Assembly (NCBI GenBank): GCA_021464525.1
Contig: JADRCO010000568.1
Location: 1-30,685 of the forward strand
Length of the DNA stretch: 30,685 nt
Direction: 5' to 3'
From: Rhizophagus sp. LPA8_4_AMF
Taxonomy: Eukaryota; Glomeromycota; Glomeromycetes; Glomerales; Glomeraceae
Part shown: piece after piece, positions 11,589 through 21,962 of the stretch
Layout: every line of letters starts with the position of its first letter
Position numbering within the stretch: the first letter of the stretch is position 1
The notes under the pieces: model-generated
Databases searched by the model: none
What the model was told of the DNA's origin: nothing
What the model saw: only the letters and a program-made list of their open reading frames with translations
Made by a program: the position numbers and the translations under genes

Positions 11589-12973
11589 ATGGCAGAACGT
11601 CGGACACAAATAAATTGCCAAGCAGAATTTTTTTCAACTTCTCCCGCAAAAACAAATAATGCAAAGTTTATGAATGCTAGGAATAATTTTATTTCCAAAA
11701 AGAAGTCATGGGAATATGATCCCTTATATCATACGGAAGTAAAATTATTTATTAAAGATATACATAATTTAAAATATGTTCAGCATAAAAAATTTGATAT
11801 TAAAAGTGGTATGTTATAAAAAGTTTTTTATTTTCTTTGTAGTTTTTTCTAGTGAATGATATACATTTGCTTTATGAACATAGGAGTGGAAAAAGAAGTA
11901 TCAGTATTTTATTATGGTCAATCGAATAGACCAGTACAATGTGTTGATATCATCGGAATAGTTAGAGCTATTGATATATTTAAAAAAGTGATCAAATATT
12001 ATAGTAAGTATTTTCGCTCTATTTTGTTGAATATTTTGCCTTTTCATATTCGTCATTTAATCCAATTCTCACGTAAAAACTTATGCAATATATAGTTGAT
12101 GATGGATCATCCACCATTTCGTGTACAGAATTTATACCAGAAGATAAACAAAATGATTGTAAATTGACGCTTTCTCAATTGTGCAAATTTAACATATCAG
12201 AATTAGTAAGAGTCGGCGGAATGTTAAATGAATATAAAAATCGAAAAGATATTAAAATTCGTCATATGAGTGAGCATATTATATGATGTGTTTTTTTTTT
12301 GTATTACAGTAGGTCTTGCGAATCAAATGATTTCAACTTTATATATTACAGAATTTTTTATTCCCTTTCTCAATTTATAATAGATAAAATAGAAGATCCA
12401 AATGAAGAATTACTTAGGTGGACAGAAATAATCTCTCTAAAAAAAGATGTATACTGTAAAGAATTCAAATTTACATCAAATCATTTTGACGAAAAAGAAC
12501 TTTTACGTGATAAATCTTCAGCGGGTTCATATTATCCAAATAAGAAGATGGCGTTATCAAGAAATAGACCAAGCGGTGGTGGTAATAGTTCCACTATTTC
12601 TAATACAACGCAATCCAGTCATTCCGATGCGATACGATGTAATTCATTACAAATTATCAACGAAGAAATGGAAATGCTAAAAGGTCACATTAAAGAATAT
12701 ATTAAAGACAATAATTTAAATGAATTTAGATTTAGTAGCATTGTCGAAGTGTCTTGGTTACAAGAGATTGCAATTAAAGTATTGCAATCACAAGGAAGAA
12801 TAATTGATTTCAAGAAACAAGATAAGACAATACAAAGTTACAAACAAAATAGAGAAGAAATAATATTTTTATTTAAGAAAATATTAAAAAGTTTAGTACA
12901 GGATGAAAAATATTTACAATCTGATCATAATCTAATTTCATTCATGGTAGTAAAAACAAAGGAAGAGAAATGA
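11589..12973 (+). CDS. STN1: STN1, telomere-capping CST complex subunit
   Basis: STN1 pairs with TEN1 and CTC1/CDC13, binds telomeric single-stranded DNA through an OB fold and guides lagging-strand fill-in by polymerase alpha. Four exons: 11589-11808, 11884-12003, 12096-12269 and 12384-12973, 367 aa. Residues about 40-195 form the OB fold: the NRPVQCVDIIGIVRAID strand pair, then IDDGSSTISC, ISELVRVGGMLNEY, and the helix DPNEELLRWTEI that follows the last strand in STN1 proteins. A Ser/Asn-rich linker (about 215-245) leads to a C-terminal region of about 120 aa consistent with the STN1 winged-helix domains (FSSIVEVSWLQEIAIKVLQ). The last intron is notable: only the acceptor at 12383 keeps frame; two nearer ones do not. 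The protein is recognised by fold-level motifs, so confidence is lower than for its neighbours. Confidence 0.8.
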
Positions 12974-12985
12974 TAACATTTACCC

Positions 12986-14644
12986 TCAAAAATTTTTCCA
13001 TATATTATTATCAACCACTTGTATAAACTTTGATGGAATTTTAAATTTATCAATAAATTGTTTATGATTCCAATAAATTTGAACCATATTAGGACAATTT
13101 TGAGCCAATTCATTAAAATCATTATAATTCAATTGTTCTAATTTATTCTTATCATCAGTATCATCATCATCATCATCATCATCATCACTATCATCAGTAA
13201 CAAATAAATATTCTAAATTAGATAATAATATGATATTATCTAATATAATTCTTTTTGTTAACCTATTCCCTCTTTTTGATAAATTTTGTAATTTAAATAT
13301 TTTAAAATCAAAATTTTCGCAAATAAGGTTTAATTCATCTGAAGAAATATTTATTCTATTCAATGTTAATTCTTCTATTCTATTAGGATTAATTATGTCA
13401 CTATTATCAATATCCATGTTTAAATAGAAATTATTTAATACTTGACCAATATCTGTACAATAATCCAATAATATTTCTAATGAATCATTAGTAAATACTA
13501 AATCAAATCCAAGATAATCGGGTTCAGGGTGTTCAGGTTGTTGAGTAATTGAAATTTTTCGATGTGTTTTACAAAGACTTGACAATGAAAATAAAAATTT
13601 CTCTGAGAAAGGACCATAATCTATTATTAATTTTTTTAATCTACAATAATTATTATTATTATTATCATTATTATCATTATTATTATAAGTTGTGAAAAAA
13701 CAATTTTTGATTAATTGAAAAACAGTTTCTTCGGATAAATTTTTATTCTCAGTAATAGTTAAATATTTTAAATTATAAGAAATTTGAGTGATTATAAGTA
13801 ATGATTCATCTAATCCTTGAAAAAGTAAATTTAAAAATTTTAAATTATTATTTTGTTGTATTAATAAAATTATTAATTGTTGTGGACATGAAGGTTGTAT
13901 ATCAATAGTTAAATGTGTTAATTTTGTTAATTTTGATATATAATAAATAGAATCATTATTTTGAATTGTAATTTCACTACTTATAGTATTATTATTATTA
14001 TTACTATCACTACTATTATTACGTGTATGTAATACTTTTTTTGCAATTATATCTTTTAACTTATTTTTTTGAGTTGGAATAGTATTATATGTTGTTGTAG
14101 TTGATATGATTGTTTTTATAATATTTGGCATATTAAAATTTTCATCATCACATAAACCTGATATCATATAATTAAGTAAATTATTATTAATAATAGAACA
14201 TCTTTTAAATTTTAATATATTTAAACTTTCCAATAATGTAATAGATATAATAACACTTTTACTTAAAGTACAATTTCCAATTATAACTTCTTTTAATTTT
14301 CTACATTCACTAATACATTTACTTAATTTCTCACCTGAAAGGTACGCTAAATTTGGACTATCTATTGTAATACTATGAATATTATTAACAAGATATTCAT
14401 TTGTATGAATAGTATTATATAAATTATAATGTGTTGTACGATCTAAAGTATAAAGAAATGAATCAACATTTTTAACGGTTTTTAAATTAACTTTAGAATA
14501 AAGAATTTTGGTAGATATTGTATTAAAATAATGTGATACTAATGCACTTGATAAAAGTGATTTTTTATCAACATATGAAAGAATAATTGGTAATATATCT
14601 ACATTTGTTATTACTAAATATTTTGCGTGACTATAAGTTGACAT
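12986..14644 (-). CDS. F-box protein with leucine-rich-repeat-like body
   Basis: A single uninterrupted frame of 552 aa. Residues about 14-55 look like an F-box (ILPIILSYVDKKSLLSSALV then SHYFNTISTKILYSKVNL), the SKP1-binding motif of SCF ubiquitin ligases. The rest has irregular leucine/isoleucine-rich repeats (LTHLTIDIQ, LKFLNLLFQG, LKYLTITENKNLSEE, IEELTLNRINISSDEL), which would form the substrate-binding part. Low-complexity inserts occur: Asn-rich runs near 210-220 and 323-334, and nine Asp in a row near 493. It is the only intronless gene here and has a simple pyrimidine-rich leader. Its stop is 12 bp from the STN1 stop on the other strand, so the transcripts must overlap in their 3' ends. 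Large F-box families are known in some Glomeromycotina; the substrate cannot be named. Confidence 0.8.
   Translation of the reverse strand: MSTYSHAKYLVITNVDILPIILSYVDKKSLLSSALVSHYFNTISTKILYSKVNLKTVKNVDSFLYTLDRTTHYNLYNTIHTNEYLVNNIHSITIDSPNLAYLSGEKLSKCISECRKLKEVIIGNCTLSKSVIISITLLESLNILKFKRCSIINNNLLNYMISGLCDDENFNMPNIIKTIISTTTTYNTIPTQKNKLKDIIAKKVLHTRNNSSDSNNNNNTISSEITIQNNDSIYYISKLTKLTHLTIDIQPSCPQQLIILLIQQNNNLKFLNLLFQGLDESLLIITQISYNLKYLTITENKNLSEETVFQLIKNCFFTTYNNNDNNDNNNNNYCRLKKLIIDYGPFSEKFLFSLSSLCKTHRKISITQQPEHPEPDYLGFDLVFTNDSLEILLDYCTDIGQVLNNFYLNMDIDNSDIINPNRIEELTLNRINISSDELNLICENFDFKIFKLQNLSKRGNRLTKRIILDNIILLSNLEYLFVTDDSDDDDDDDDDTDDKNKLEQLNYNDFNELAQNCPNMVQIYWNHKQFIDKFKIPSKFIQVVDNNIWKNF
13160..13188. 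repeat. (TCA)9 microsatellite inside the F-box gene
   Basis: A trinucleotide run encoding nine aspartates on the reverse strand. Its length changes by whole codons, so it can vary between nuclei or strains without breaking the frame. Confidence 0.85.
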
Positions 14645-14703
14645 TTTTTCTTTGAGTGAGAGAGTGTGTGTGTGAGTGTGTGAAAGTGTGTGAGTGGAGA
14701 GAG
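14645..14703 (-). promoter_or_regulatory. Pyrimidine-rich leader of the F-box gene
   Basis: Directly before the ATG the transcribed strand reads as CT/CA repeats (CTCTCTCCACTCACACAC...). Such tracts mark transcription starts and short leaders in many fungal genes. No TATA box is evident just upstream. Confidence 0.4.
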
Positions 14704-15592
14704 ACGCGTTTTTGATTTGATTAATTTAAACTACCTGTCCAATTAAGGATAATTTCCGGACGTTTTCAGCCTTAACTAGCCACTGTAGTCAGTACTGTTA
14801 GTGCATGATTGTACATAATATTATATTATACGTTAAAAAAAAAATATCTAATTGTTTGTTTTATTTTTAAAATAAGTTTAACTTGAATAGTAAAATCAGG
14901 TTTTTTTTTTCTTTATTTTAAAATAATTACACTATTATGGTTTTCAATAAATAAATTAGTGCTAAGTAAAAAAATGATTATTATGATAAGAATTTTTTCA
15001 TCTATAAAAAAGGAAATATGTAAATATGTATGTAAAAAGAATATATATATATATATAATATAAAAGTACATATAATGAAATAATTCTATTCTGTACAATA
15101 AAAAAAAAAATAAAATAAAAAGAGAAATAATAAAGAGGGGAGAAGGTAATATACAACTCTATCTGTACAAAAGAAGTCTAGAAAAGGGGCTGTTGCGAAT
15201 TATTTTTTATGTGAAAAAGGTATATAAATTATAATGTAAAATGCTGGTTTTTTTTTAAATTAATGCCGAAATTTTTTGGTAATTATCTATCATATGTGGA
15301 TATATAATAAAGTGCAATTAATTGGATTCGAGATTTACATGGGAATCGAAAATGGAGTTATGAAGGACTTGGCAACATACCAAATAACTGTTGAAAATAT
15401 CTTCTGAGAATATAAGCTAAATAGGGATCGAGAACTATTCTATGAAATCATTCTTAGAATATCCTTCCTTCCTTTTGGGAAAATAATCTCTTACTATACT
15501 ACCCTAAGTAAATGATAGGTAGTACAGTCCATTAAATCATAAATTCATGATTTCAAAATGATAATTCAAACATCACAGTTTGATTGTCACAA
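14704..15592. other. Intergenic region between F-box gene start and phosphodiesterase end
   Basis: Holds the F-box promoter and the 3' UTR of the phosphodiesterase gene. Contains an AT tract (15042-15060) and a hairpin at 15494-15527. The A/T-rich frame at 14913-15098 has no protein-like features. No gene seen. Confidence 0.5.
15494..15527. repeat. Hairpin-forming inverted repeat, 10-bp arms
   Basis: CTATACTACC and GGTAGTACAG pair at 9 of 10 positions around a 14-nt loop. It lies 66 bp past the phosphodiesterase stop codon, probably in its 3' UTR. An RNA stem there could affect mRNA stability; this is not shown. Confidence 0.45.
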
Positions 15593-18332
15593 CTATTGAA
15601 TATTACAACATAATACGCTAGAGTTAGCTTCATGGTTATAATCCGAATTATTATCGACAGAATTATGATTATTAGTATTAGCCTTTCGCATATGTTTTGA
15701 AAAGAACGACCATATAGATCTTCGTCTTGAACGACCTCCGTTTCGAAAAGGAATATCCGATGCTTCTGCTGTACTCAGAATATCATCTCGGTTCGATGAT
15801 TTACCGCAATCATCTGAATGCGCTTCAGATCCTGGACCATCTGGTATATTCAAAGGTCGCAAATATGGTATAGTTCTTGCGGCGGGAACAGCGATAGGAG
15901 AATTTTGTCGATTATCTAAGTTGGCTATTACGTATAAAATCGAGAATTTTTAAAAAAATATTCGATAAAATTAAATAAATAAATGAATAAATAAATAAGG
16001 GTTTTGGTAATTGGTTACCAATAGCCTGAATCATTACCAGAAGAACTGTTGTGTCTTAATGAACAATTATCACCTTCCGTTTCCTTCTTATCACTCCACG
16101 TTTTTCGATTTAATTCAAGATAATTAAGAGTAAACCCGATTTCTATTTATACAAATAATAATTAAATTAAATTAAAAATATTAAAAAATTTTTATAGATC
16201 AAAGATAAATACCTGGAATGAGCTCACTAACGCTTTTAAAAAGTGGCATCGCACAAAAATCTATGAACCATATCTGAGAATCAGGTTGTGATACACGACC
16301 ATCATTTACTGGACCTACAGGTAATCCCAATTTTCTCTCCAAATCTCCTTGACATGTGAATTCTTGCAATAAAACATTGGACCATGATTTAGCAATATGG
16401 TATGGTCTCGCCGTATTACTAATATCAGCACATTTTATCAATGCTCCAATGATTATACTTTTCTCTTCCTCCAATTTTTGAGAAGGGTTAAAATCTATTG
16501 ATTCGAATCTTGATTTTTGTTCCTTAATATCTTTAACAAAATTGTGATGTAATTGCATGTCTGTTGCTAGAATTGCATTTACAACTATCTTTCGAAATTC
16601 TAATAATAGGAATAAAAATAAATAAATAAATAAATAAATAATTATAATAAATTAATTAATTAAATAACGTACAAAAAATTTTTAAAATAAATTTACCTGA
16701 ATATTTTGTATCACATGGAGGTTCACATTCATAAATTTTAAATCCATATTTTTGCATTAGATTAAATAAAGTCATGACATGAAAACTTTCTAATACAGAT
16801 TTATCATTGTATAACTGAGCCAATGGAGTTTGTGATTGTATCAAGAAATCGTTGTTAACTCCTGGATGACCAACATCATGACCTATGGAAGCCAACAATA
16901 ATGCAAATACATCGGAATCTCTCAACAAATCATTAGGACGACAACGTTGCTGATTGCTACTTTTACCCTGTCGTTTGTACCCAGCGGAAAATAAAGATGG
17001 TAATAAACTCATCTCACATAAGAAAAAAAATATCGCTTGAAGAACATCTACGGCATGAGTAAAGTTATGATATGGATTGCAATCATGATATGCTTGTCGA
17101 ATAGCTAAGAGAAACCTATGTAATGCATCTATCCAATAATAATAAATAACAAATGTTTAAACTTAAACTTCCTTTTTTTTTCTCTACATATATATAAAAA
17201 AAAAAATCAAATTCATAAATTCATACCAGTTGATATATTGAGTCCTCTTAATTCATCAAGTTCCATAGCATGTTCGAAAATAATAACAACGCATCTCATT
17301 AAATCATCTTCCGATAACTTGTGTGAATCAAATTCCCAGTCGGTTAATTTTTTTTTAAGAATATTTGTTCTCTCTATTTCTGATGCAGAATTCAATCTAA
17401 TATAATATTATTGAAAATTATTTTAATTTATGTTATAAAATTATAATATTAAAAAAAAAAAATGATAATAATTCATAAATCTATCTAAGTTAAGGTTAAC
17501 GCACCTTGGAAAATTAGGGATATCAAATGGGGATAAAGAAGGTGTGTAATATTGAATAATGGTATTAGTTAGCCTAAATACCAAGGAGTGAATGTGAATG
17601 AATGGTTAATATTTTCATCTATATTATGTAATGAATAATTTTACTTGTCTATCAACACACCATTTGTCTTTTATAAAGATTTCATCAAGTCTCTCTTCTA
17701 AATTTGAAAATCTCCGTATTATAGTGCGAGGATATTCAGTAGAACGTGGAGGTGATGTATGTGTTCTATGTACATGCTACAAGGGGAAAGAAAATAGATT
17801 AATAAAGATTATTGATTATAAAAAATAATTTTGAATATGAAATAATATTAAGGTAGTAATAATACCAAAAATATAGTTTTTGCAACTTCTGGTCTAATTG
17901 GTTTTAATAAATAATCCACAGCTCCTTTATTTAAACATTCCAACATAAAATCCGAATTCTCATTAAATGAACAAACTGTATATATAAAAGGATATTTAGA
18001 ACACTAAATATAATTTAATATATAAAAAAATATAAAAAATAAGGATTTACTTACCGATCGGAATCACTCGTTCTAATGTTCCTTTTGAAATCTCCGAATT
18101 AACATATTTTAATAATTCTAAACCATATAAAGTGTCTTTTTTGGTATGAATTTCGGAGAGAGAAACTCCTCCTTCCATAACCAAAAAGGATTCCCTTCTT
18201 GCATATAAATCTCGACTAACACTCTCAGTATGATCAATATCTATTAATAAAATAGTAGGGGGACATTCAACATCTCTATTTTTTAATATGTTTATAGCTT
18301 TTGTTCCAGACGGTACTGTGATGACTATTAAA

Positions 18333-18369
<37 letters not shown>

Positions 18370-18505
18370 TAAAAATTTATTAATAAAATTGATAATTTTT
18401 GAAATGCGAAAATTTTGCACATAAAGTGAATACCATCCAGTCAATAAGACTTTTCTTGATGGTATAAAGGTATATAAGGATGGGTATTAGGTTCCTATGG
18501 TAATA

Positions 18506-18539
<34 letters not shown>

Positions 18540-18924
18540 TATATATATATATGTATATAAAATTATTATTCAAATAATTCATATAAAATATTTCCCACAT
18601 CTTGAATCTAATTTGATCCCGAAATAAAATAATATTTTATCTAATATTACATTTCTTCTAAAACTTATATACGTATCTTTTTTTTAAAAAAAAAAAAAAA
18701 TTTTTTTTTTTTACCATACCTTCAGCGAAAATATTCAGGAAAATTTTGATCAAATCATCAATATCTTGACTATTATTAGCCTCGCAAGTGCACCTGTCAC
18801 CGCTATTAGCTAAAAACGGGTTTGAAGAACGTGAGTTAACTGAATTTGAAGTTTGCGATGGTTGATAGGTGTGTTCAGTACAAGAACGATCGACCACCAG
18901 AACCGAGCAACGACTTGGCTCCAT
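15593..18924 (-). CDS. RegA-like receiver domain + class I cyclic-nucleotide phosphodiesterase
   Basis: Ten exons (reverse strand): 18924-18720, 18324-18055, 17975-17866, 17776-17661, 17573-17505, 17396-17227, 17128-16697, 16599-16213, 16142-16038 and 15924-15593; 731 aa. Residues 7-195 form a response-regulator receiver: VLVVDRS (8-14), VITVPSGTKAINIL (69-82), ILLIDID with candidate phospho-acceptor Asp97, VIPIVCSF, and VDYLLKPI with the conserved Lys183. Residues about 255-600 are a PDEase I domain: YHNFTHA (general acid His334, metal ligand His338), HDVGHPGVNN (His397, Asp398, His401), ATDM (469-472), KCADISN (Asp516) and the purine-binding Gln566 in SQIWFID. All catalytic residues are present. 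The C-terminal ~110 aa are low-complexity. The architecture matches Dictyostelium RegA, a cAMP phosphodiesterase switched by a phosphorelay. The exon 4/5 junction is the least certain. The open frame continues upstream of the chosen ATG with protein-like sequence (LAPNLVQATPTDSVLSPLF), so a missing 5' exon is possible. Confidence 0.88.
18325..18719 (-). other. Intron 1 of the phosphodiesterase gene, bounded by homopolymer palindromes
   Basis: At 395 bp it is the longest intron of the gene. It carries A15/T12 (18686-18712) right after the donor and T12/A25 (18333-18369) right before the acceptor, with (AAT)n at about 18507-18537 and (AT)n at about 18539-18552 between them. Confidence 0.75.
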
Positions 18925-20922
18925 GAACAGTGGTGACAGAACAGAATCTGTCGGAGTAGCTTGTACAAGATTGGGAGCCAGCGGAACGATCTTTTTTGAA
19001 GGTATTTTTTAAAAAAGAAAAATATCACAAATATATATATATATTTATGTATATATTTATATAAAAAAAAGAAAGGATTCTACTTTTAAAAGGTATCCAA
19101 GGTTTTATTTTTGATAAGAAATTCAAATTATTTTATTATTCTATAATTTTGTGTATGTTTATGTAATGAGAAAGAAGTGTATTAATGCAAAGGTCTATAA
19201 CATGTATTTACAAGTTTAACTAATATTTTTGTGTAATGCTGTGTTTCTAAAGAAACAGTTATACCAGTAAGTTTGAAGTTATTGTTGTTTGGTGCGGTTA
19301 TATGCGTTAAAGTATACAACAAAGTATGTTGGTTACAGTGTATGTATGAGGTGCGCGACTTTCAAATAAATACTGGAAAATTAGTAGTCGCGAAGGATAA
19401 AGCGAATTGGGCTGTTGAAATACACTTGGAAAAAAAAAAAGAAATATAAATTAAATAAAAAAGAAATATATTACAATGAGTACCAAAGTCTAGTGGGAGA
19501 ATTTTTTTTTTTAAAAAAAGATAATCTATAAAGTGGATATGCTCAAGGAAAAGAAGAAAAAAAGAAAAAAAAAAAAGGTCTATAAAGAAAAATAAATATT
19601 TTAAAAAAAAATTTGTAAAGAAGAAAAAAAATATTTTGAAAATGAAAATGAATTTAAACTAATTAGATGTGAAAATTTTAAAATTTTTTTTTTGCCCATT
19701 CGACTCTTTTAGAATATTTATTATTACCAAGTTGGACAAGTTGAACTAATGGACTGTGCTCAGCTCAAACAATTATATAACTAGTTTAAAATCAACGTGC
19801 ATAATATAAATAATTATTTATATTGATTACTGAATCCTAATATAAAATGATTGAATGTAACTAAAAAATATATTAAAATTACCAGATTTGTAAATTCGTT
19901 TCAAATCAAGTCTGGATAATAATTAAGAAATAATTAGAAGTTAAAAAAGTCGAAAGAATCATACGCGCACATAGAAATCACTAAAATCACTAAAATTGTG
20001 TTCCAAAACTCCCTAATATTTAATTAAGAAACGAGGAATTCATGATGAAAAACTTGATCATAAATTGTTGATTGACGTTAAAATTTATTCATAAAAAACA
20101 AATGAAGAGATTAACAATTTTAAGGAGAAAAAGCCTAGTCAATAAATCACTAGGAAAATTTATTTTGTCATCATTTTACTAAATTTGGATCAGAAAAAAA
20201 AAAGAAGGGAGGTGAAGAATTTAACCGGTGACAATTGGTGGCAAAAAAATTTAAAAAGGGATTGGGAGGGAAATAAATTCAATCTCTTCCCCACAATGTT
20301 GTGACCATCAAATGAAAGAGAGCGGGTAAAAACAATTATTAACAGATTCACTTACGGTAAAAACTACAATACGTTTAATAATTGTATTATCAATTTAGAT
20401 AAAGAAATATTGGGATGAATAAATTTAGATGAAGGGCGTTATGAAATTACTAAAAGAGAAATCAGGCATGACCTTATATTCTTATAGTATTAAATACTCT
20501 TATTCTCCTTTTGTTACACAAGAAAATCTTGACAAGATAATTTGTGGAGAAATCAGGATTAGAACAGGATTTTACTAATTTCTGATTTTTTGTTGTTTAT
20601 TTCTTGCATTTTTAATGTTGTGTCCGACACATTGATTTTTGGGTTGCACATTTTTGTTTTTTGGGAAGTTCCCTTGAACAAAGGAACAATCAAATCTCGT
20701 GGTTTTTGTGATTAATCATATGATTTATGGTTTCTTTTAAATATTTTTACTGCGCTTTTGTTTACATTTTCTTTGAAACAAGTTCTTTGTTATCGAATAG
20801 TTCCACTTTTGGATTCACTACTTGCTTGCATATTGGTAAAGCTTATCAATAACTCTCAATTTAAAGGAAGTTCTTAAAAGATAAGATAATAATAAATAAT
20901 ATTCAATGATAGAAATAAAATA

Positions 20923-20924
<2 letters not shown>

Positions 20925-20964
<40 letters not shown>
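20925..20964. repeat. (TTA)n microsatellite, about 13 units
   Basis: Uninterrupted trinucleotide run in non-coding DNA; a likely length-variable marker. Confidence 0.9.
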
Positions 20965-21929
20965 CATTTTGCTGCGCCAAAAATTAGAGAATTTTCCGTC
21001 TTTTTTAAAAAATATATTCTTAGGTATCACATCCCGTGTCGTTAAATGATTGAATTTTTTTATTGTTCAACATTTCTCTGCATTCTTGAAAAAAAAACAA
21101 TATCTTGGATAGGAAACGAAACCGTACGTCCTTATTGTTTGATTTTTCATTTTCAACCAAATGATCACATTTGACATGTGCTCTTCTTAAAAAATATGCA
21201 ATTATTCATCCTTTGGGCGTTTTCTCTCTTTCCTTTCAATGACTTTTTGTTTGATTTCTTTGTCAATTTTTTTTTCTCGATTGAAAAAATGTTATTAACA
21301 TCAGTAAATATATGTTATTAATGTTGATAATAATAATAGAAATAGAATTTGGTATAATGCAGAATGGTCAATTGTAACGATCAATACTTTAATTACTTTA
21401 TTACTATTTCTCTTTGCATACATCAACTAGAATTTCATTGTTCTATTGGTTCATTAAAAATAAGTCAAAATTGTTTAAATAAATATAATCAAGCCATCAA
21501 AAGAAAAAGGAGCTTTGAAAAAAAAAAAAGAATCCCTTTCCCCTGAACAATTTTTTCTATTGTCCGTTCATTTATTATCCAATAGTTAATTATTATTTTT
21601 TTTTTTTTTTTGTGCAGCAGAAATTACGTCAATTTAACTCACCACATGAGACATTTCTTGTTGACATCATCAATTCAAGTTTTTTTTTTTCATCATCTCC
21701 TAATTTGTTGATCTTTTTTTTTTTCGCGTGGATAAATTTTAAAGTTATTTGTCGATCCTAAAATATCTTTTACTGCGCTTATTATTATTATCAATTATTA
21801 TCATTAATCAACATTAATCATCATTAATAATCATTTATTATATTTCATTTAGGACGCATATTTTTTTTTTCTACTTTAATGCGGCTGACAATTTTGCGTA
21901 ACTAAATACCCCAAATATTCCAAATATTG

Positions 21930-21933
<4 letters not shown>

Positions 21934-21962
<29 letters not shown>
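21934..21962. repeat. T29 homopolymer
   Basis: A 29-base T run. Its exact length is prone to sequencing error. No poly-A-tailed retroelement copy with target duplications was recognised next to it. Confidence 0.85.

Noticed and set aside
12925-13122. 65-aa reverse-strand frame across the STN1 end
   Set aside because: Out-of-frame shadow of the F-box gene and STN1 3' end.
18810-19028. 72-aa reverse-strand frame starting MIFFFFKK
   Set aside because: It overlaps phosphodiesterase exon 1 in another frame, starts in a poly-A/T tract and lacks receiver-domain motifs, which lie in the other frame.
19242-19257. Palindrome TGTTTCTAAAGAAACA as a heat-shock element
   Set aside because: Heat-shock elements need alternating TTC/GAA units with two-base spacing; here the spacing is four and only two units occur.
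20818-21546. Short frames at 20818-21030 (reverse) and 21364-21546 (forward)
   Set aside because: The first is a poly-Ile translation of the (TTA)n microsatellite; the second lies in unique A/T sequence without protein-like pattern.
21934-21962. T29 run as the tail of a reverse-oriented retroposed copy
   Set aside because: No coding remnant lies on the expected side and no flanking target duplication was found; a simple homopolymer explains it.
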